From: Acidobacteriota bacterium
Lineage (GTDB): Bacteria > Acidobacteriota > Vicinamibacteria > Marinacidobacterales > SMYC01
Length of the DNA: 37,319 bases
NCBI GenBank assembly: GCA_004356105.1
Contig: SMYC01000225.1
Coordinates: 1-37,319 of the forward strand
Reading direction: 5' to 3'
Below are positions 23,812-29,802 of the stretch, piece by piece. Made by a program: the position numbers and the translations under genes. The notes beneath the pieces were generated by a model, which was not told the DNA's origin, did not search any database, and saw only the letters and a list, made by a program, of their open reading frames with translations. Every line of letters begins with the position of its first letter. The stretch's first letter is position 1.

Positions 23812-25101
23812 ATGAATGCGAAGAAGCTCTGTGCGTGTACCGTAGCAGGGGTTGTGTTTTCCCTGGCGATTGCCTATTGGGCCGTGGCGTACCCCACGAT
23901 ATTCCCGACGGGAACCACCATCTACAATCCGGACGAAAGCTACAGTAGTTACATTTTGATCTCGGACCACTCGTCCCAGGGGAACCATCCATCCGCCAAA
24001 GTCAGAGCAGAAAGCACCGCTCCCGACGATATCCGTCTCATCGACATGAACGGCAATGTCGTGCACACATGGAAGGTGAAGGCCTATTTCAACAAACGAA
24101 GCCGGCTGTTACCCAACGGGCACTTGGTTTATGTCGGCCCCAACGAAACGGTCACCGAATACGATTGGGACGGAAACGTCGTTTGGGAGCACGAAGGCAT
24201 CGCCTCCGTCAACGACCTGCGGATCTTGCCCAACAACAACCGGCTGTTCATTGCGCACGAGCTGCTTCCCGACGAGTTCCAGATGCAGGTAGAAGATGTC
24301 ACGATCGCTCCCTGGTGGTCACCACGCAAGCGCGGAAGCGTCGAGCATCAAAGAGGCGCCGATATCTACGAAGTAAATATGGACAAGGAAGTCGTCTGGG
24401 AGTGGCATGCGTATAACCATCTCGACCTGAACCGGTTTTCACCCGTCACGCCCGAGGGCGACTGGCTCCATATGAACTCGATCCAGCCTCTTCCGGAGAA
24501 CAAGTGGTACGACGCGGGCGACGAAAGATTCAAGCCGGGTAATATCCTCATCAACCCACGCAATATCGACATGCTCTTCATCGTCGACCGAGAGACAAAG
24601 AAGATCGTCTGGGAGTGGACGCATGACTACAAAGGCGGATTGTCGCACTGCCACGAGCCCGAGATGATCGAAAAAGGGCTGCCCGGAGCGGGCAACATCA
24701 TCTTGTTCGACAACGGTCTTTTTCCCAAGCACCGGAGCCACAACGGACAGACGTTCATCATCGAGTTCGATCCGACCACGAAGGAAATTGTTTGGAAATA
24801 CGAAACGGAAGGCTATGCCAATCTAAAGTTTTTCAGCAAGACCATGGGAACGCAGCGGAGGCTTAAAAACGGCAATACGTTCATCGTCGAGGACAACACA
24901 GGGAGGCTCTTTCAAGTGAAGCCCGACGGCGAGATCGTTTGGGAATATGTGAACCGAGGCGGTACGACACGGCCTTTTCCCGTCCCCTACGATTTCACCC
25001 CGCAGCTGAGGGAGCTCACCCGACCTGAGGAGCTCGCGGTCACACCGCCCAACAACCTGGAGTGGCACCTAGAGCCCGACGTACTACGAAACAGAAATTG
25101 A
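23812..25101 (+). CDS. Arylsulfotransferase (ASST)-type propeller protein
   Basis: A 429-aa exported or membrane-anchored protein (hydrophobic VAGVVFSLAIAYWAVAYP near the N-terminus) of the Arylsulfotran family. Propeller blades repeat a 'DxxGxVVWxWxH' theme: LIDMNGNVVHTWKVKAYF, YDWDGNVVWEHEGI, VNMDKEVVWEWHAYNHLD, IVDRETKKIVWEWTHDYKGG and FDPTTKEIVWKYETEG. GDWLHMNSIQPLPEN and SHCHEPEMIEKG hold His residues in the positions used by ASST enzymes, which move sulfate between phenols, so activity is plausible. AAAGGA six bases before ATG 23812. Ends 10 bp before a copy of the other ASST gene's 3' end in the opposite direction. Confidence 0.88.
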   Translation: MNAKKLCACTVAGVVFSLAIAYWAVAYPTIFPTGTTIYNPDESYSSYILISDHSSQGNHPSAKVRAESTAPDDIRLIDMNGNVVHTWKVKAYFNKRSRLLPNGHLVYVGPNETVTEYDWDGNVVWEHEGIASVNDLRILPNNNRLFIAHELLPDEFQMQVEDVTIAPWWSPRKRGSVEHQRGADIYEVNMDKEVVWEWHAYNHLDLNRFSPVTPEGDWLHMNSIQPLPENKWYDAGDERFKPGNILINPRNIDMLFIVDRETKKIVWEWTHDYKGGLSHCHEPEMIEKGLPGAGNIILFDNGLFPKHRSHNGQTFIIEFDPTTKEIVWKYETEGYANLKFFSKTMGTQRRLKNGNTFIVEDNTGRLFQVKPDGEIVWEYVNRGGTTRPFPVPYDFTPQLRELTRPEELAVTPPNNLEWHLEPDVLRNRN

Positions 25102-25111
25102 ACCGGCTAGG

Positions 25112-25189
25112 TCATGGCTCGGCAGCCACAGGTGCTGGCTGCGGGTCGAGGGGTTGCAGGTCTCGTCCGGCGAGCGCCGCCGCGTCGGG
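25112..25189 (-). repeat. 78-bp direct repeat, left copy (orphan 3' end of the fusion ASST gene)
   Basis: Identical over 78 bp to 29725-29802, the last 25 codons plus stop of the VCBS-ASST gene. Identity starts exactly at the stop codon (TCA on the plus strand). Beyond 25189 the DNA differs, although the next codons still read EFAP against KYAP in the intact gene. Confidence 0.97.
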
Positions 25190-25645
25190 AGCAAATTCAA
25201 GAAGATAGCGACCGGGACCCCTTCTATGGGGGCCAGCCCGGCTTCGCCATCGGGTAACCCTATACGTTGTAGGAAGCTTCATGACGACGTCGTACTCTCG
25301 TCGCGCCTGCGAGCCTCGCTGCGCGTGGAGTACGATCGATTGTACCAAGCTTGACTACAAGCGCTCGATGTACGCTGGTTATGTACCAAGCTTGGCTACA
25401 CCCGCTCGGGGAGCTGGACGCCACCAAACGCCGTGCACTCAACAACATGGGGATTGCTATGCGCGACAATCGTTCTGGAACGTCTGTTGCAATAGCCCCC
25501 TACAGGACCCAGGCAAACTGAATGGATCAGAAACCCGGCGCTTGGGGGTGACGTCGGTCTCGAACACCTAAAGCTACGGTTAACTTGCAGGCAGGGCCGT
25601 AGCGGGAGAGATAGCACGGGCTTGCAAACGACAAGGTGACGGAAC
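25190..25645. repeat. 456-bp leader region of the island with a 30-bp direct repeat
   Basis: No gene of normal size. Two imperfect 30-bp direct repeats beginning TGTACCAAGCTTG lie at 25341-25370 and 25382-25411 (period 41 bp). Probably gene debris plus the promoter region of the gene at 25646, whose ribosome site AAGGTGA is at the right end. Confidence 0.5.
25381..25521 (+). CDS. Possible small ORF or gene remnant
   Basis: 46 codons from ATG 25381, beginning in the second 30-bp repeat: MYQAWLHPLGELDATKRRAL, NNMGIAMRDN, SGTSVAIAPYRTQAN. The middle faintly recalls the 'LDNIAIxxxxNPxAxxxIxxY' opening of an OmpA-type domain found in some acidobacterial exported proteins, so it may be a remnant. 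No Shine-Dalgarno. Confidence 0.22.
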   Translation: MYQAWLHPLGELDATKRRALNNMGIAMRDNRSGTSVAIAPYRTQAN

Positions 25646-26464
25646 ATGAAAAAGAGACTTTTCCTTTCCACGTTGTTCCTCCTGCTTCCCTGCGGGACCG
25701 TGTTCGGACAAGAGTATGCCGGCACGTACACGATCCATGGAGCAGACGGTAGCTTCACGCTGACGCTGACTCAGACCGGGAGCGAGGTGCGGGGCCGCCT
25801 GACGGGCGATGGCCAGTCCCTAGAGCTCACGGCCTACGCTGGGGCCGACGGGATGAGCGGCACGGTAACCGGCCCGGGAGAGCCTCTTGCCTTCGTGGCG
25901 CGACTGTGCCCGGAGGGCGATCACCTCTTTCTTGCGTTCGGCGTGCGCGAAGGCTTCGTCCGCGCCGACGCGCGCGATGCGATCCAGCTCACCTTCGAGC
26001 GCGAGAGATCCCAAACGTACGTCGTGATCAACGGGGTACGGCTCAGCGAGCAGAAGGTGCGTGCTCTGGAGGGGCAGTACGGCGTGTCGATCCCCGAAGG
26101 CAATTACTGGTACGACAAGATCTGCGGGGCGTGGGGCCACGTGGGCGGGCCCACGGTGGGTTACGTTCTCCCTGGCCTTGCTATCGGCGGGCGGCTTCGG
26201 CCCGATGCCTCGAACGGCAACACGGGCGTCTTCGTCAATGGGCGGGAGCTGCATTTCCAGGAGGTTCGGGAGCTCCGGCTACTGGTCGGCATCGTGTACC
26301 CCGGTCGCTACTGGCTCGATACCCAGGGAAACTATGGCTTTGAGGGGGGACCCGCGCTGGGCAATCTCAAGGCCATTGCACAGCGGACCGGAGTACGCCG
26401 CGAAGGCATCCTGAGCACTTACGACAAGACCGGGCTGGCTGTCATCGGCGGCGCAACAAGATAG
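25646..26464 (+). CDS. Secreted protein with beta-barrel N-domain and PGxYWxD repeats
   Basis: 272 aa with a clear signal peptide (KKRLFLSTLFLLLPCGTVFG). Residues about 23-115 look like a small lipocalin-like beta domain (YAGTYTIHGADGSFTLTLTQ ... GSEVRGRLTG). Then come two repeats of roughly 55 residues. One reads INGVRLSEQKVRALEGQYGV, PEGNYWYDKICGAWGHVGGP, the other VNGRELHFQEVREL, PGRYWLDTQGNYGFEGGP. Consensus: VNG-x-L-V-x-x-L-G-P-G-x-YW-x-D-x-G-x-G-x-x-GGP. I know this repeat only from unnamed exported proteins. AAGGTGA six bases before ATG. First gene of the island's three-gene set. Confidence 0.8.
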   Translation: MKKRLFLSTLFLLLPCGTVFGQEYAGTYTIHGADGSFTLTLTQTGSEVRGRLTGDGQSLELTAYAGADGMSGTVTGPGEPLAFVARLCPEGDHLFLAFGVREGFVRADARDAIQLTFERERSQTYVVINGVRLSEQKVRALEGQYGVSIPEGNYWYDKICGAWGHVGGPTVGYVLPGLAIGGRLRPDASNGNTGVFVNGRELHFQEVRELRLLVGIVYPGRYWLDTQGNYGFEGGPALGNLKAIAQRTGVRREGILSTYDKTGLAVIGGATR

Positions 26465-26511
26465 AGCAACGCGGCCCAGGAGCATTCAACCATCCATCGA
26501 AGGGAGTCGTC

Positions 26512-27156
26512 ATGGACCCGGACACGTTACGCGCGATAGAAAGGATTCTCGCCGTTCTCATGGGCGGGCTTTCGATCTACCTTGGCTACCGGCTGTTTCT
26601 CCAACTGCCAGACCGCACCGATAGCGCAGGCAAAATCATCCTCCCTGGCAACATCTCGATCTACCTGAGCCGAGTGGGGCCGGGAATCTTTATGGCGCTC
26701 TTCGGCGCCGCAGTGGTCGCGTTCTCGCTGCACAACACCGTGACGTACCGGGAAACCCTCAGCGGTACAGAGGCGTATGACGGCCACGGGAGCACATCCG
26801 ATGAAACCCCGCTCTCTCCTGGCGTCAGAGAGTACTCCGGCATCGGGGAAAGAGGAACGGCGGGTACACTTCAATCGCTCGAGGTCTCGAGGGCCATGGT
26901 GAAGCGGGACATCTTTATTCTCAACAGCCTCTCCAATGCTCTGCGGACCGACCTGAACCCCGAGGATCAAGTAGACATCGAATTGGCTGTTCCTCGCATC
27001 AAGGTGGCCCTGTTGAAGACAGTCTGGGCTGAGGACTGGGGCGATCCCGAAGCTTTCGAGGACTGGGTCTTCAGGAGCGCAGCTGAGGATCCGCCACAAG
27101 AGCTGGAAGCTGCGGCGGCATTCTACGATCCAGGACTGCAGGAGGGCAGACAATGA
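26512..27156 (+). CDS. Membrane protein of unknown function, two helices
   Basis: 214 aa, no family recognised. Two transmembrane segments: ILAVLMGGLSIYLGYRLFL (about 13-31) and GPGIFMALFGAAVVAFSLH (about 56-74). A soluble C-terminal part of about 140 residues follows, acidic and helical (LEVSRAMVKRDIFILNSLSN, QVDIELAVPRIKVALLKTVW). GGGAG five to six bases before ATG 26512. It ends in ATGA with the metalloprotease gene, so the two are coupled and probably act together. Confidence 0.7.
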   Translation: MDPDTLRAIERILAVLMGGLSIYLGYRLFLQLPDRTDSAGKIILPGNISIYLSRVGPGIFMALFGAAVVAFSLHNTVTYRETLSGTEAYDGHGSTSDETPLSPGVREYSGIGERGTAGTLQSLEVSRAMVKRDIFILNSLSNALRTDLNPEDQVDIELAVPRIKVALLKTVWAEDWGDPEAFEDWVFRSAAEDPPQELEAAAAFYDPGLQEGRQ

Positions 27157-28484
27157 AACGCTTCGGAATCTTGCTCATCACGTTGCTGGCAGTTCCGCTG
27201 GCCGGAGGGGCCCAAACAAGCCCCGGGTTCTACGACCAGGCCACGCTTTCGTACTGGCAGGCGCGCTACCCGGTCTCGACAAAGAAGATTTTCGACGTTT
27301 TCGTGCAGTACCTGACCGAGAGCGAAAAGCGTTCCCTAGCCGGCATCCAACTGAAATTCCCGGCCTATGGCGGTGAGGATTTGAGAAACGATCCGCTCTC
27401 GTTTTACGCAAGTGCCACCTGCCCATACCCTATAGTGACCTTGCCGATCCAGTCTCTCAAGTTTCTGGATGACTTGTCTGTGGCCCATGCGTGGCTCTGG
27501 AAAAACGGGCATAGTCTGGGGTCGATCGCCGATTACATGGCCGTTCTGAAGTACAGCCGATCGGAAGCGCGGAGGGTGCCACCGTTGGAAGCGCTCCAGA
27601 TTCCGACAAACGCCGTGCAGGACCCGGAGGTGGACGCGCTCTCGCTCCGCTTCTTCAATTCCGCACGGGCCTCCATTCTGGCTCACGAGATGGGCCATGC
27701 GCTGCGCTTTTGTGCCGCCCATCGGGCAGAGAGCGCTGGCGCCACAGCCGAAGCCTCCCGACATGCGGAAGAAGAGGCGGACCGCTTCGCGTTGGAGCTG
27801 ATGCGTCGCACGGCCACGATTCCGATGGGCATGGTGCTCTTCTTCCAGGCCTCTGCCCACTGGTTACAGAACCGCTGGGACTTCCAGAGCGAGGAGGATT
27901 GGGAGGCCTATCTGAAGAAGGATGCCACCCATCCACTGACTGCGGACCGGCTACGCACGCTGGCCCAGCGAGTGGAACAAGCCGCGTACAGTTTTGCAGC
28001 TAACGGTACGGATCCCGGTCTTGTCCGTTCATTGGGTCGTGACCTGGCCAAGCTAGCCAACCTCTTGGAGGATCCTGAGGCCCAGCTGAGCATCGTACTC
28101 GCCGCCCGGGGAAGAGACACGGATACCCTCGGCCCGCCCCCGGGGCGTACACAGCCGGACGAAGAGCAGGAGCGCCCTGCGTTCCACGGCAGTTATGCCG
28201 GCGATTACGTCCGGAGGCTCCCCTTCGAACAAGAAACCTTGAACGCCCGGGTTGTGTTCGAGCGGCACGGTGATCGGGTGACGGGGTATTTTGACTTCGG
28301 AATCGGCGTCGGCACCCTGGAGGGGCGGATCCGCAGCGAAACACTATATTTCGACTGGGCCTGGGGCGGCACGGCGGGGAGGGGTACGTTCAAGGACACA
28401 GATGAAGGTGGGGCCTTCGCGGGGACCTGGGGCTACCGAGACTCCCGTGATGACGGCGGGACGTGGGCCGGCCGCCGCCTGTGA
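27153..28484 (+). CDS. Exported M48-like metalloprotease with C-terminal beta domain
   Basis: 443 aa with signal peptide (RFGILLITLLAVPLAGGAQ). Zinc motif HEMGH at 178-182 (SILAHEMGHALRFCAAH), followed by the gluzincin second motif ExxxD within EEEADRFALELMRR (Glu206/Asp210), as in M48 proteases. HPLTADRLRTLAQRVEQA after it resembles the M48 'HP...R' segment. The tail (about 345-443: GSYAGDYVRRLPFEQETLNA, YFDFGIGVGTLEGRI, WAWGGTAGRGTFKD, FAGTWGYRDSRDDGG) is a small beta-barrel resembling the N-domain of the secreted protein at 25646, a hint that they recognise the same thing. Substrate unknown. Last gene of the set. Confidence 0.82.
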   Translation: MKRFGILLITLLAVPLAGGAQTSPGFYDQATLSYWQARYPVSTKKIFDVFVQYLTESEKRSLAGIQLKFPAYGGEDLRNDPLSFYASATCPYPIVTLPIQSLKFLDDLSVAHAWLWKNGHSLGSIADYMAVLKYSRSEARRVPPLEALQIPTNAVQDPEVDALSLRFFNSARASILAHEMGHALRFCAAHRAESAGATAEASRHAEEEADRFALELMRRTATIPMGMVLFFQASAHWLQNRWDFQSEEDWEAYLKKDATHPLTADRLRTLAQRVEQAAYSFAANGTDPGLVRSLGRDLAKLANLLEDPEAQLSIVLAARGRDTDTLGPPPGRTQPDEEQERPAFHGSYAGDYVRRLPFEQETLNARVVFERHGDRVTGYFDFGIGVGTLEGRIRSETLYFDWAWGGTAGRGTFKDTDEGGAFAGTWGYRDSRDDGGTWAGRRL

Positions 28485-28519
28485 CCCAGGCCCACTTACA
28501 AACGATCTCACCCGCGGCG

Positions 28520-28719
28520 AAGGTAGTGGCGTTGCCGAGAGTAGGTGGCCTTTACCATCGCTACGCGTGGCCCGAAGCCGTGACCGTTCTTGCTTTCCGA
28601 ACATCAAGCGTGCAGTCGACGTAACGGCGGGCACTGTCTCGCGGACGTCGACCTTGCTTTCTTCTTCGTCGCCGGGGCGCACAAGCCCGCAGTTCCTGCG
28701 CCAATTAATAATGACGAAC
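28520..28719. repeat. Long imperfect direct repeat R1 (left of Phd/PIN module)
   Basis: 200 bp matching 29475-29720 (R2) imperfectly, including a 33-bp identical run (28568-28600 and 29567-29599) and a matching end, TTAATAATGACGAAC. R1 lacks 44-46 bp present in R2; the gap has the tetramer TGGC at both sides. No coding sense recognised. With the promoter below, it fills the 318-bp space between the metalloprotease and the antitoxin. Confidence 0.88.
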
Positions 28720-28767
28720 TACAAGAAGGAGCTCAAGCTGACATCTGGTCATCTGGTCTTACATGTA

Positions 28768-28817
28768 TTGATCTAGTTTAGTTTTTAGTTTACTATCTAG
28801 TCATGATAAAACTAAAC
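28768..28817 (+). promoter_or_regulatory. Phd/PIN promoter with inverted repeat around the start codon
   Basis: TTGATC (28768-28773), 17 bp, TACTAT (28791-28796), six bases, ATG 28803; no Shine-Dalgarno, so probably leaderless. A perfect 10-bp inverted repeat, GTTTAGTTTT (28776-28785) and AAAACTAAAC (28808-28817), has one arm between -35 and -10 and the other inside the first codons. It is a likely operator for the Phd-type antitoxin. Confidence 0.7.
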
Positions 28818-29048
28818 ATTCATGAGGCTAAAACGCACCTGTCGCGGTACCTGGAGCGACTGCGGAAAGGGGAGACGATTATTCTGTGCAAGCGGAACAC
28901 CCCCATCGCCGAAATTCGCCCGCTGACACCGGCCCGGAGTGAGAAGAGACCCATCGGCCTTGCTAAAGGAGAGTTCGTCGTACCCTCCTCTTTCTTCGAT
29001 CCTCTTCCCGAGGATATTCTAGAAGGATTCGGGGGAGGTGCACGCTGA
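28803..29048 (+). CDS. Phd/YefM-type antitoxin
   Basis: 81 aa. MIKLNIHEAKTHLSRYLERL, KGETIILCKRNTPIAEIRPL is the Phd fold (N-terminal dimer and DNA-binding half). The tail GEFVVPSSFFDPLPEDILEG is the typical toxin-binding end of antitoxins paired with PIN toxins (FxxPLPxxILxxF). It should bind the PIN toxin and the inverted repeat at its own start. The ATG follows a -10 by six bases. The surrounding promoter is strongly AT-rich compared with neighbouring genes, consistent with horizontal transfer. The stop TGA (29046-29048) overlaps the toxin start. Confidence 0.92.
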   Translation: MIKLNIHEAKTHLSRYLERLRKGETIILCKRNTPIAEIRPLTPARSEKRPIGLAKGEFVVPSSFFDPLPEDILEGFGGGAR

Positions 29049-29431
29049 AACTGTTGTTGGACACATGCACGTTTCTCTGGATTGCCGGCGATGCTCCGGA
29101 GCTCTCAGACAAAGCCAGGGAACTGTTCCAAAATCCCGAGAACGAGGTCTATTTGAGTTCCGTGTCGGCGTGGGAGATTGTCGTGAAGCATGCTCTCGGG
29201 AAGCTCCCTCTTCCGGAAAGACCTAACACCTATGTTCCCAAGCTACGGCGGCTTCACGCCGTCGAGCCTCTGCCGCTCGAAGAAGAGGCCACTCTTCATC
29301 TCACCACTCTGCCCCCGCTCCACAAGGACCCCTTCGACCGCATGCTCGTTTGCCAAGCCATCGTGGCGGGATTGGTACTCCTGACGCCGGACGCGTTGGT
29401 AACACAATACCCGACACGCTCGGCCTGGTGA
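29045..29431 (+). CDS. vapC: PIN-domain toxin ribonuclease with CTG start
   Basis: 128 aa, PIN fold: (M)KLLLDTCTFLWIAG with the first catalytic Asp at 6, SVSAWEIVVKHALGKL with the Glu, and LHKDPFDRMLVCQAI plus LLTPDALVTQY with the C-terminal acidic residues. Family members paired with Phd begin M-(K/R)-LLLDT. Here that position is CTG 29045, overlapping the antitoxin TGA as CTGA and preceded by GGAGG six bases upstream. The next in-frame possibilities (TTG 29054, 29057) would remove part of the first beta-strand. CTG initiation is therefore the best reading. RNA target unknown. Confidence 0.9.
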   Translation: MKLLLDTCTFLWIAGDAPELSDKARELFQNPENEVYLSSVSAWEIVVKHALGKLPLPERPNTYVPKLRRLHAVEPLPLEEEATLHLTTLPPLHKDPFDRMLVCQAIVAGLVLLTPDALVTQYPTRSAW

Positions 29432-29474
29432 GGCGCCGATAGTGCTAGCGGATAAGGTTGGAGCTCGTCAACCC

Positions 29475-29720
29475 AAGGTCGTGGCGTTGCCGAGAGTGGG
29501 TGGCCTTCACCATCGCTACGAGTGGCGGGAAGCTGCGTAGCGCCGTTTCCAGTGGCGCACGTCGCTTGGCCCGAAGCCGTGACCGTTCTTGCTTTCCGAT
29601 CATCAAGTCCGCAGTCGATGTGACAGCGGCACTGTCTCGCGCACGTCGACCTTGCTTACTTCTTCGTCTTCGTCGGGGCACACGAGCCCGCAGTGCCCGC
29701 GCCGATTAATAATGACGAAC
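29475..29720. repeat. Long imperfect direct repeat R2 (right of Phd/PIN module)
   Basis: Partner of 28520-28719 and about 46 bp longer. It ends four bases before the 78-bp repeat, so both repeat systems share the right boundary of the island. No gene seen between 29432 and 29724. Confidence 0.88.
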
Positions 29721-29724
29721 GACA

Positions 29725-29802
29725 TCATGGCTCGGCAGCCACAGGTGCTGGCTGCGGGTCGAGGGGTTGCAGGTCTCGTCCGGCGAGCGCCGCCGCGTCG
29801 GG
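29725..29802 (-). repeat. 78-bp direct repeat, right copy (3' end of intact fusion ASST gene)
   Basis: The last 25 codons and stop of the VCBS-ASST gene, identical to 25112-25189. The two copies enclose 4535 bp. Confidence 0.97.

Noticed and set aside
25281..25571. 96-codon frame rich in Cys and Tyr at the island's left part
   Set aside because: No ribosome site, includes the direct repeats, composition unlike coding; considered as a peptide toxin and dropped.
28520..29720. R1/R2 as insertion-sequence ends
   Set aside because: They are direct, not inverted, no transposase lies between, and no target duplication is seen.
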